64,000 nt of DNA from Combretum micranthum (Eukaryota > Streptophyta > Magnoliopsida > Myrtales > Combretaceae), in NCBI GenBank assembly GCA_024138025.1, contig JAMXBD010000023.1, positions 682,001 through 746,000 of the forward strand, read 5' to 3'. The stretch's first letter is position 1, and each line of letters opens with the position of its first letter. The notes below the pieces were generated by a model. That model had not been told where the DNA came from and made no database searches. It was given only the letters and a program-made list of their open reading frames with translations. This document shows positions 12,191 to 22,604 of the stretch, piece after piece. A program made the position numbers and the translations under genes.

Positions 12191-12522
12191 GAAAAATGTA
12201 AAAATATCCCTTAAACTTTAGAGGCAACTCGGATTAACCTCATGGACTTAGAAAGTGTGGCTTTTTATCCCCATAACTATAAACAATCCGTAAATAAGTC
12301 TATCATGACCTTTTTTCTTATCCTTGTTTCGTACAATTTTTGTACATTTTCCATACAAAAGTATACTAAAACGGTTAAATTTTTGTACTTTTTTGATAAA
12401 AGAGTACAAAATGGACTTATTTACAATTTGTTTATAATTTTAGGGATCAAAAACCACATTTTTTAAGTTTATGAGGTTAATCCGTGCCATCCTAAAGTTC
12501 ATGGGGTAATTTTACATTTTAA
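12191..12522. mobile_element. MITE with long (about 120-bp) terminal inverted repeats
   Basis: The left arm and the complement of the right arm match over more than 100 bp. Both contain CGGATTAACCTCAT, an AACTTTAG motif and a TAAATAAGTC motif, separated by a short centre. The total of about 330 bp, long arms and no coding capacity fit a foldback or Mutator-like MITE. No 9-bp target duplication was seen. Confidence 0.7.
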
Positions 12523-12817
12523 CCTAATTTTTATGCTTTCCCTACACTTAAAACATTTATGGATCTCATGGTATACCAGCTATAAGTCTGATGTGGAATT
12601 GTATGTTTCTGTCAGTGTAAATTATGTGAGGGATCTTTGTTATTGGTCATGTAGTGACGTTAACGGGTCTTTGCAACTATCGGTCAATAATAACGCATTG
12701 AGTTGACAGGTACCGAGAAGATTTTTTCTTTCCTCCATGACGTAGTCAAATGGATTCTACTTAGTTTATTAAAAATTTGTTATATATGCTTAATATTTTA
12801 CTACTATTATCCTGCAG

Positions 12818-12972
12818 AACCTAATGCTTTGGAAGTAGAAATGGGAATGGAAACAGAGGCTGATGGAATGCTATCTTACCTCCAGCCTGATAAGGAACCA
12901 GATGTGGAGTCAGAGCTTAATTTGCCCTCACTATTATCAGTAGGCAATAGGCACAAGGAAGAAGTGAATTAT
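12818..12972 (+). other. Candidate internal exon, acidic product, interrupted downstream by a MITE
   Basis: A pyrimidine-rich acceptor (TACTACTATTATCCTGCAG) precedes an open stretch reading NALEVEMGMETEADG and LSYLQPDKEPDVESE, then a GT dinucleotide at 12973. The strongly acidic, non-repetitive composition looks like a real coding exon. A MITE begins six bases after the putative donor. No family was recognised. Confidence 0.35.
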
Positions 12973-12978
12973 GTTAAG

Positions 12979-13193
12979 GGTCTGTTTGTTTGGCTTTTTT
13001 CGGCAGATACAGACACTTTTTTCAAACTTTTTTCTAACAAGACGTTTATCAAGAAATAGATATAGATAAAAAAAAGTTGGCAGTTCTCATAAAAAAATCA
13101 AATAGATCAAATATGGATAAAATATAGATGCAAATCGGATATATTTACATATATCATTTTGAAAAAGATACAGATACAGATGAAAAACAGACC
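12979..13193 (+). mobile_element. MITE, family M2 copy 1
   Basis: The left end GGTCTGTTTG and right end AAACAGACC are inverted repeats. The body is rich in GATACAGATA and related motifs. An inverted second copy is at 63279-63477. About 215 bp, non-coding; no target duplication was convincing. Confidence 0.65.
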
Positions 13194-14649
13194 ATCCAAT
13201 AGATCAAATATACATTCCTATGTTGTGTTGAGTTTAATGTATTTAATTACGCTCTATTTTTTTTTGTTGTTCTTTCCTTTGCCATAGTTTTGTGATAGCC
13301 AAGTATATATAATTTAATTTAATAATTAATTAATATTGATCAAGATATAACTAAATTGTTATATCACTTATTAGCTTGATATTTATAATATTGAATTAAT
13401 TAATTTTATATTTATTAAATATTAAGCTAATTAATTAATTTTGTAAATATTTAATATTTTAATTGCATAGCAAATTTATTGAAAAAAATAGTAAATTTGT
13501 GGCTTTTATTTAATATCATATGTAATTTATTTAATTGTATATATATTAATCTCTTTAAATTTTATTTATTAAATGATATATAAAAAAATTAAATAATTAT
13601 ATTACAATACAATGGTCTAATGGTTAAAATGTAATATCTTGTCCTGTACTTGTGTAAACCACATGCTAGTCAGCACAAAAATTCATGTCTAGTACCATCC
13701 ATACTAAATGTGGCACAAGAGTATTTTGTTATCCTATATTTCTTATACCATGTTGTCTAGTTTCTCTTATTCTATCTAGTTTTGATAACCAAACACTACC
13801 ATAGTCTCGACTACATTAACAAAAATGCTTTTTTTTTTGCAATGAATATCATGGAGAATATACTTATATATAATATGATTGGTGAATTTCTTATTGATTG
13901 CTTTTTTATTTTATTTTAATTTATGTAGAGAGATGCATTGTTGAAAAAGTTAAGATTGATTCTATTATAGATGAATTTTATAACACACAAAAGTGATGAG
14001 CTAGACTTCAATGAACTTTTTAAATATAAAAATTTGTGTAGTTTGATGATATTGATGATAGGCTTATGTCCCCCTCCTCCCAGTTTTTTAATCCTGCGTT
14101 CGTCTATGTATCCATAAGCAACATCATAATATGAAAAAAGAAAAGAAAAAAAAAAGGAACCTTAGGCTACCTAATATATTCCTAATGTGAGTAGGTACAT
14201 GAATTAATTACTCTACTCGGGACCTACCCGGTAGCATCTCATTCCTACTCTACACTTTATAAAATCTATAAGGTATATGGTATTTTGTGAAACTTGTAAT
14301 CTTTTTATGAAACATTTGATCCTTTTTTCTTGCTTAAGTTTCAAGCTTATAACAATATATATAAATTCATGTAAAATATAAACTTAACTTATTTTCATAC
14401 ATTTACAATAAACAACTAATAGAAAGTAATTTAAAAATTAACTATTAATATCATAAGTTCTATAATATAAGGAATTTTATTTATCTGTAAAAGTTAAAAC
14501 CTATAACTTTCTTTAATTGGAGGAAAAACAAAAGTGAAAATAACCAAACAATAAAAAAATGAATATATTTACAAAAAAATTCATTAAAAGATTTGTCTTT
14601 TAATTTAATTATCCTTGGATAATACATAAAATATTTTATAGGTTAAACA
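13194..14649. other. No gene seen; very AT-rich
   Basis: AT-only stretches dominate 13300-13600. A short motif near 13610 (ATGGTCTAATGGTTAAAAT) resembles a tRNA A box, but no B box or cloverleaf follows. Around 14180-14260 there is a CTACTCGGGACCTACCCGG-type motif like the ends of some hAT-like repeats. Nothing is strong enough to call. Confidence 0.35.
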
Positions 14650-16073
14650 ATTAATGGTAGGGATGGGCACGAATCGGTTTGTTTTTTTTTTCCATCCCAA
14701 ACCAAATCATTAAGTAACGGTTTGGCTTAAATCAGAAAAATTTTAAACCTTTAAATAACGATTTGGTTCGATTTGGATTACGGATTGAATCAAAATTTTA
14801 ATTAAAAATTTTCTTTGTTCTAGTTTTTTTACAATTATATAAATACTTAAAAATTTATGTTATTTTACAAAGTTTATATTATAAATCAGGACAAAAGACC
14901 TTATGAATTCATTATACTTTTAACTTATAGTACTCTATAAAATCAGTTATCTACCAATAAAATACATTCACCAATAAAACCAATACATTCGTAAGTCATA
15001 ATTTATAAATTTTAATAGAACCATCAAGTCAATTATCTACTAATAAATTTAGCTAAAATAAAAAATCATCAATCAACAAAATTCGTCAACGAAAAAAATG
15101 ATTTGTTGACAAAATATATTAAACAATTAATACATAATAAGAGTTTGTAACTGAATAAATAAATTTCATACTGTAGACACCCAATTTTTGCCCAATTAAT
15201 TAAGGCTTAAATTTATAATAAAAATTTGTATTATATTGAGCTCATAAAAAAAATGAGAGAGTGAAAATAATAAAAAAAAAGGAGTGAGAAGTAGAGAGAA
15301 AAGAAAAGAATAAAAATAGAGAAAAAAAAAAGAGAGAATAAAAATAGAGAAAAAAAAAGAGAGAATAAAAATAGAAAGAAAAAAAATCATAAAATGAGAG
15401 ATAAATATATAGAAAATTATTTGAGCTCAATATAGTATATAGTTTTATTATAAATCATTTTTAAAGTTAATTAAACAAAATTTTCATTTTTGTTTAATTA
15501 AACTCATTTTTCCAAAAGCCTTAATTAAGTAATGAGTTGGCTAGGTGATCGAGGCACAGGCCACTGTTGATTAACCGCATTGACCCAAATACACACCCAA
15601 GCTCAAGGACCCAGGTTCAAACCCTAGCAAAGGCAAATTTTTGCCTTTTTATCATCTTATTCCTCAAAGTGACTTTTTGCCTTACTTTGCATCAATTTTT
15701 AACTGACAAAACATCATTAATTGTTGAAATTGATGATACCATTGCAAATTAGACATGGAATATGAAAGATCAATACACAATTCATGTGTAAAAGCAACCC
15801 AAAAGTCACAAAATTCATGTTGGAAAAACTGAAAAAAAAATGCAATTTATGAAGCTTCAATTGTCCATTAATGAGGATTTACAAGAATTGATGAAATTGG
15901 ACGATTCATCTACCCACATTGGATGATCTGATGAAGAATATGAAAGATCAATCATCAATTCATCGGTTTAAAACGAATTAAACATGAATTATTGGATTAA
16001 ATTCGTGCAAATAAAGAGGCAAAAATCGATTCGTTTCTGAAGCAATACGAAACGTAAAATTGAGCTTGCAATC

Positions 16074-16081
16074 TATAAATA
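16074..16081 (+). promoter_or_regulatory. TATA box inside the solo LTR
   Basis: TATAAATA in a TATAAATAGAGGG context. Transcription would begin about 30 bp downstream, near 16105-16115. This is the expected LTR promoter. Confidence 0.55.
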
Positions 16082-16260
16082 GAGGGTACTAGGATCAAAA
16101 GGCACAACTCAATTGCAAGAAACACACACATAACAAGATCAATTCGAAATTTTCGAATTAAGGATGTAGAATTCGAAATTTTTAAATTCAAAGTTCTTGG
16201 ATCAGATTTGATCCAAATTGAATGTTTTAGGAATATTAGAAACTTGATTTTGATGTTTTA

Positions 16261-16908
16261 GTGTGCTTGAATTTGCTCGAATTAATCGGATTACTTTCTG
16301 AAATTTTTTTTATTTGTTTGAAACCCTCGCCGCCAATCAACCTCCGCGAACCGCCGCCCACGGTGGTTCTGGGCACGAACCACCACCACCAGCGGACGCA
16401 TCACCACCATAGGTGTCGGGCTGATAAGCTTCCAGGGCTCGAAAACCATCACATGCGACCGAGGAACTCTCGAAAGGCCGCGACTTCGTCTTCTTTGCCC
16501 GATCGGGTCAGATCCGACCCGAAATCCGATCCGAAAGTCCGAAATCCAAACCCGCCCCCTGGTCAACGGTCGTCGGTCAACGGTCAGCCCAGATCAATGG
16601 CCCAGATCCAATCAAGCAGATCGACGGCCCAGATCCAATCATGCAGATCGACGGTCCAGATCCAATCAAGCAGATCGACGGTCCAGATTCAATCAAGCAG
16701 ATCAGCGGCCCAGATTCAATCAAGCAGATCAGCGGCTCAGATTCAATCATCCAGAACAGACGATCCAGATTTGATCAAAGTGATCAACGCCCCAGATTCA
16801 ATCAACGAGATCAGACGGCTAGGATTGGTCTTCAGATCAGACGATCCAGATCGCATCCGCTCCATCCAACGGCCCAGGTCAGTCCGTATTATTTTATTAT
16901 ATAATTAA
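16261..16908 (+). other. 215-codon open frame within the solo LTR, not evidently a gene
   Basis: A long uninterrupted frame begins about 150 bp after the inferred LTR transcription start. The predicted product is Pro/His/Arg-rich at first, then Arg/Ser/Gln-rich with a repeated 9-residue unit (AQIQSSRST and variants) produced by the 27-bp DNA repeat. No conserved domain was recognised. The open frame may be a by-product of GC-rich repeat DNA, in which stops are rare. It is recorded because nothing else in the window shows such local GC richness. Confidence 0.2.
16601..16880. repeat. 27-bp tandem repeat in the solo LTR
   Basis: The unit CCCAGATCCAATCAAGCAGA followed by TCGACGG recurs at exact 27-bp spacing for about five units (16601-16735), then in degraded form to about 16880. 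Early units differ by one to four bases. Confidence 0.85.
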
Positions 16909-18259
16909 TTTCAGAAAATAGCAAAAAATAGTAAAAAATTCAGAAAAATCAAAATAATTATTTTTCATATAAATTTATATTTTTGATATTTTTGAATATT
17001 TTTAATATGTATTTATACATAAATTGCTTTTAGAAATATGTATTTGATGCATGAAAATAATTTTAATGTATTGTAAAATATTTTAAATATGTTGTGAATT
17101 TATGTGATGATTAAAAAAAAATATAATAAAAATAAATAAAAATGACAAAATTGGATTTTCCAAAACCAAAATTTTAATAAAAAATGATTAAAAAAATGAT
17201 TTTTGGACTTAGAAAAATATGTTTTCATAAAATAAAAAATCAATTGATTAGATCATAGGATCATAAAAAATGTTTTCATAAAAATTTAAAATTTAATGAA
17301 CTTAAAGCGAGAATAGTTCAAAAATATAAAAATTAAAATTGGTCAACAAACTAAGGTTCTTTTTAAAAGAACTACGTTTTGTCTGATCTCGATTAGCGAG
17401 TACGTAGGCACCTACGGGGCGACATTAAAAAATGAAAAAAATGTTTTTGTTTTTGTTTTTAATATTGTGAATAAATATTTTGTAAATATAAGATGTTTCG
17501 TTGATATTCATATTCTAAAAAAAAAATAGAAAAATGTGACTTATAAATATTTGTTTTGTTTTATTTGAGTTTTTGAGCATGAAAAGGATAAATTATAAAT
17601 TTAAAATTCTGAAAGTGGTAACCGATTTGGTTTTAATAGGTTAGCCCCCGAATCTATGATATCTGGTTTTAAAAGTTTGGTTTTTAAATCAAATTTTCGC
17701 AGACTAGTAGCTAAGTTAGGATCAATCGACCCATTGATCCTAGCTTTTTATTTTTTCCCGATTTATATCGGGTGGAGACTCTAAAAAGTTTTCAAAAATT
17801 AAAATTTCTTTTAACCCCTAGTCGAGGATTCATGTTAAATGGGTTCGGGTTTAATGTGAATCGGGTTAGGAGAAATGAACCAGATAGTGGAAAAATCCAG
17901 GCTCGACACATACTTTATAAAAGTTAAAAGTTATTAAAAAAAAAGTTCATCATCAACAAAAAAATACATATCATGAGCCTAAAAAAATTTAAAAATGAAT
18001 AAGTTGATTTTAATCAGTATTCACCAAATAATAAATATCAAATGAAATTATATGAACATATAGTAAAATATTATTTTATTTTTCTAAAACAGTTTGGTTC
18101 GGTCTTACAGATTGGTTTGGTTTACCTTCCATACCAAACCATAAATTTACGGATTGATTCGAATTAGAAATTTTTTAAACCAAACCATTAGAAAAACCAT
18201 ATTTTCGGTTACGGATTGATTCAGTTCAGTTGGTTTTTTTGCCTACCCTTAATCAATGG

Positions 18260-20993
18260 CAATTAAAGGATTGTGGTCTTATTAAAAACTACATAATTGA
18301 GACAACAGTGAATTGTCACTTCTTTAAATAATATTTATGTTAATAAAATAATTAGTATGAATGAATAATACTGTTTTATTGTTAATAACTTAATATTATT
18401 TTATCCAATTATTATAAGATGGGTACAAGGTACATAGGAACCTATACTCTATATTTAGTAGAGTACAAGTTCAAGGGTGAATACAAAATATGGAAAACCA
18501 ATATCCATACTCTACCTTGTAGAAGCAAGTTCTAAAAATTTTATACCCTGCCCACTAACTCTTAATATCTAGTTGGAACCTATCCAATCGAGTAGGATTT
18601 AAGTGGATATCCTATATGACAGAGTTACCCGCTCACCCCTATATATACCAATCATAATGCATCTCTATTTACACGATAAATACTAGCAATGTCTTATTTC
18701 GCGCCTCCTATTGTAGCAAAATAAAGTACACAAAATGGAGTATAAAACTGAATGTATAATTATAAATAAAGCGAAGTAAGATCAGTTAAGCACTTTCACA
18801 ATTACAGTGAAAAACAGTCGTAAAACTTTTTCGAACCTAACTTTAGAATTCATGGAATGGGACAAATTCATGTCATGTTTTAGATCTAGTAATTGAGTAA
18901 TGGGAAATATTGGTGATTAAATGAAATATAACTAATTTAGTAATGATAAAAAATGAAAAGTAATAATGAAGAATATAAGTATTGCACGCCATATGATAGT
19001 GTGGCATGGATGCATTTACACATGCTTCTTAGTAAAGATGTCTTTTCTTGGGATTTTAGTAGGTAGGGGAGTTATCAAAATGAATGCCAAAAGTTAATTT
19101 CGATAAAGCACTAAGAAAAAGCAATACATAAAAATCCGGCCAGCATTTTCTATTTATAAACATTACGTAGAAAAAGCAATACATAAAAATCCAGCATTTT
19201 CTACTTATAAACATACAGAAGATATAGCACATAAAATTAACGTATAGAATAAGGGCATTCTTTGATGCTTATTGTCATACATAATTTATCATATTCAATA
19301 AAATCAATAAACAAACACAAGTACACAACAGCCAAATTTGAAGTTATAGTTAGTGATAACAGTGAAAAATTACATATTTATCTTATACATAAATCATACT
19401 TTCATGCACATATTGGCACTTTCATTGTGAATTTTCTATTATAATCGATGAATTGCATCTCATTGGATCAATTGCCTTTAAAGCTAAGAGAAAGTATCAG
19501 TTTGAGACACAGATAGCATTTATTTTTACCACAAGTTCGATTTATTCAATAGTTGCTATCAATTTTTGAAAAGAGGAGTCAAATATTATGTGAAAAGCAT
19601 TTCAAGATTGATTATTGTTTCTTATTGAAGGATTAATGTTGTGAACATTAGTTTGTATGTGAATTTGCAGTTCACTTAGTATAGTAGTAGTGCTGGTCAA
19701 GAACAAATAATAGCCACTTTAATTGTAGCTATTAAATTCTAATATGAGAAGTGATTTCAAGTAGCGATATCGAGATTCAACCAACCGAACAATTGTGCAT
19801 CGGGGATTTGATTCCAAGCCAAAATCTAGTCTAATTGCCTCGAACTAGCAGGTTGAGCACATTCATATCCAAACAGTAGCAATCTGGGCTGCTTAACATG
19901 CTAACCAAATTACCAAACCAAGCAATTTGAATAAGACTTTGGGGTATTCATGGTTCAGTTTAGGGGCCGAATCGAACTGAATCACATTTAAAGCAGTTTG
20001 ACTCAAACCCTTAATGAACTTGAATCGAACCAAATCGCATTTAAAGCGGTTTGATTCAAACCCTTAATGAACCGAATTGCTTTTAAAGGTTTGGGGTTTT
20101 GGATTGAACCGCTTCACATGCAGTTCGGTTTGATTTAGTACGGTTTGAATTGCTTTTTAAAAAATTTAGTTTTAATAAATAATATTAATAATCATTTGAG
20201 TTTACAAGGAATAAAAAAAAATGTTTAGATTGAGAAATATTGTACAAGAATTAAAGTTATTTATCATTATATCATGCCATATATTTAAAAATTTCAAACA
20301 CATATAGTATTTCGTTTTAAAAATATTTTTCAATACGAATTTAAAATAACATATATTTTTAATAAATCTACAACACTAACTAAAAAAAATTATTCTTTTG
20401 CATTTATTCTACATTTACTTATAATATTCTTTTTTATAATGTGTTTGAATTACTTTCTTTCACTTAGGGTCCACGTAGTCTTTCTATAGACATATCCACA
20501 CAAAATCACATCCCATTTCATGATATTAAACACTTTTTTTTAGAACACTGGGCAATTTTTCGAGAGTGATGACCAAAGAAATACCTAGTAACAAGTCTAC
20601 TTTCTTTTTCTTATTTTCTTGTGCATTATACATCATAAACAAGTGGGTAGCAACATTTATATAAGGATTTTAATACGAGATCTCCATGATAAGGTGATTC
20701 TATTCTCTTTCTTGAATTTCATATTATGGATGTTCATAACTTATTTCTTATGCACTTATTGATGTTTCAAGTTAATGTTTTGGTTTAATTGGTTGGTGTA
20801 ATTGCTATTAGTCAATTTAATGCGATTTTACTAAGTATGTGTTTTGAGAAATTCTCAAAATGCATGTTAGATTAGGATTGTATTTGAGAAAATCTCTTCT
20901 GGTCTAATTTGTGATTACTTAATTAGGATTAAAAATTGTATAGAAATATGGGTTTTAATTAAATTAGGTTTGTGTAGGGATGGATGCAAAATC
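18260..20993. other. No gene seen; degenerate hAT-like fragments
   Basis: At 18420-18650 lies a motif set (CTACCTTGTAGAAGC, ending in CCCGCTCACCCCTATATA) that resembles, in complement, the start of a fragment at 50306. At 19790-20160 is a GAACCGAATTG/GGTTTGATT-rich remnant that includes a 53-bp tandem duplication (19970-20075). The rest is AT-rich with no supported open frame. Confidence 0.35.
19970..20090. repeat. 53-bp tandem duplication in a hAT-like remnant
   Basis: CATTTAAAGC followed by GGTTTGA and CAAACCCTTAATGAAC occurs twice with 53-bp spacing. Non-coding. Confidence 0.6.
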
Positions 20994-21856
20994 ATATGAC
21001 TAGGGGGTCAGACCTTAATTGAGTGAATCTTAAAATTGTTTATTTATATTCACTCACTATTACAGTTATATTACATCTTATATTTATAAGAGTTTTGTTA
21101 ATGATTTTATTGTGATATTGTTTTAAACATTCATAAAAAAATTCACTTAAACTATAATTAAGAGTATTCATTACATTTTGTAAGAGATTTTATATATGTT
21201 AATTGAAAATTAATTATTAATGAAATATATAAAGTTAATATCTGTATATGTTTTGCTTTTAACAAAAATAAAAGATCATAAAATATATCTAGATTGGATA
21301 TCCATTCAATAATTTACGTCTAATTTTATAACATTATTTGCTAAAAAAATTACTAAATCAAATTATATAATTAGTGTGCAATATGTTTACTTTTAGCACA
21401 AATAGATCATAAAATATATTTAAATGGATGCCTATTTTATAATTCAAGCTCATTTCAATGACATTAATTCAAGAAAAAATATTAGTAAATCAAATTATGT
21501 TATAGTTTGTAGTGGGATTCATTTGTAATACGAATTATACAACGATTATTTGTAATATACTTTAAATAAAAAAGTAGTTATCCACTAGAATAATTTATCT
21601 AGTTAGATATAATTTTATGATAAAAGAATTTAACATAAAAAATAAAAAAGTGTACAATAATAGGATTTGAAGCCATGACCTTGTGAATGTAAAACTAAAT
21701 ACTTAACAATTGAAGTATACCTATTCTTACATCATTATTTTTTCTTCATAATATACACATAATCTATATTTTTCCTTTTGTAAAAAAAAAATAAAATAAT
21801 TTTTTGTGGGTTTGGGGGCCCAAGGCCCATGTTGCGCCACTAGATTCGTCCCGATT
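20994..21856. mobile_element. Degenerate terminal-inverted-repeat element
   Basis: The left end (GTAGGGATGGATGCA, then CTAGGGGGTC) and the complement of the right end (TCGGGACGAATCTAG, then GGGCCCCC) resemble each other imperfectly. This pattern is common in decayed plant DNA elements. Near the right end, on the minus strand, the sequence has a tRNA-like A/B-box pair (TCAATTGTTAAG, GGCTTCAAATCC). No coding capacity. Confidence 0.35.
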
Positions 21857-22604
21857 TATGGAAATTAAAAGAGATTAGTTGATTAATTGTTTTCTTAGAA
21901 ATATGAAGATTTAATTGGTTAAATTGAGGTAAATACTCGATTTGACAAAATGAGTTTTTACTCAGTACTTCATAGATTGAAACTCTAAACCCATTATCAA
22001 CTTGGAAATTGCAAACAAAATATAAATTAATAGCATACACATCAATTGCTATTCTAGTCAATTTCGCTCAAAAATGATATTAATTCATGTATTATAAATG
22101 CTAATTTTTGTATAGTAGTTAGGTTTTTATTTTTATAAATTTCAAAACTAAACCTATTGGTTTTTCTAACTAGAAACAAGATTAATATAACTGGGAGCTA
22201 GTCCTCCATTCTTTGTGGACTGGGACTTTTTATTCTCCCATTAATCTATACTTGCATGATTTGTACATCTATTGGTGACTTTTGCTCTTAAGTTGATTTT
22301 TATTAAAAAAAATGCATTTATATTTTTCTGATAAATGTAAAATTAGCAATAGCATATACCCATTCAAGTCAATTAGTCATAGCAAAGGTCTAAACTGCAC
22401 TAATAACGAAAAACAAGTAACATAGAGGGAATTTTTATGAGAAACAATAAGGGAGAGAAAACAAAATTAAAGAGGAAAATTAGTGCCCTTTTGTATGATA
22501 CTCAATTTGAAAATCATAGTGAAAGAAGTTTGAAGTTGGGAATAAAGATTATATTAAGAAGATAAAGGAATAATAATATAGGAAGAGAGGTAGAAGAAAA
22601 CAAT
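21857..22604. other. No gene seen
   Basis: AT-rich filler without a supported open frame, repeat or RNA gene. Confidence 0.35.

Larger units (their letters stand above)
15172..17908 (+). mobile_element. Solo LTR of a Ty3/gypsy element with perfect 5-bp target duplication
   Basis: Starts TGTAGACACCCAATTTTTG and ends GGCTCGACA. The flanking pentamers are identical (catac at 15167-15171 and 17909-17913), so it is a complete 2737-bp solo LTR left after recombination between two LTRs. It carries a TATA box, a GC-rich coding-like segment with a 27-bp tandem repeat, and a purine-rich tract at 15250-15390 made of near-repeats of GAGAATAAAAATAGA. Orientation is inferred from the TATA box and the TGTAGACACC start common in plant gypsy LTRs. 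Confidence 0.85.
14658..18251. mobile_element. Non-autonomous hAT-type element, split by a solo LTR
   Basis: The left end TAGGGATGGGCA and the complement of the right end, TAAGGGTAGGCA, form imperfect inverted repeats. The 8-bp flanks ATTAATGG (14650-14657) and ATCAATGG (18252-18259) match at 7 of 8 positions, the target-duplication length of hAT elements. Subterminal regions are rich in GGTTTGGTT- and ACGGATTGA-type motifs typical of these repeats. Without the inserted LTR the element is only about 860 bp and has no coding capacity. Confidence 0.7.

Noticed and set aside
13605..13700. tRNA gene suggested by TGGTCTAATGGTTAAAAT
   Set aside because: No B box, no paired arms and no acceptor stem could be formed.
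15196..15430. Phe/Ser/Leu-rich open frames on the minus strand
   Set aside because: They are shadows of the purine-rich tract of the solo LTR, with low-complexity composition and no domain.
15541..15650. tRNA gene or SINE suggested by GGTTCAAACCC
   Set aside because: The B-box-like string is present, but no A box at the right spacing and no cloverleaf; it lies inside the solo LTR.
16291..16566. Arg/Val-rich 91-codon minus-strand frame
   Set aside because: Shadow of the GC-rich plus-strand segment; no family resemblance.
16601..16880. CRISPR-like regular repeats
   Set aside because: Units are directly adjacent without spacers, in a plant LTR; simple tandem repeat.
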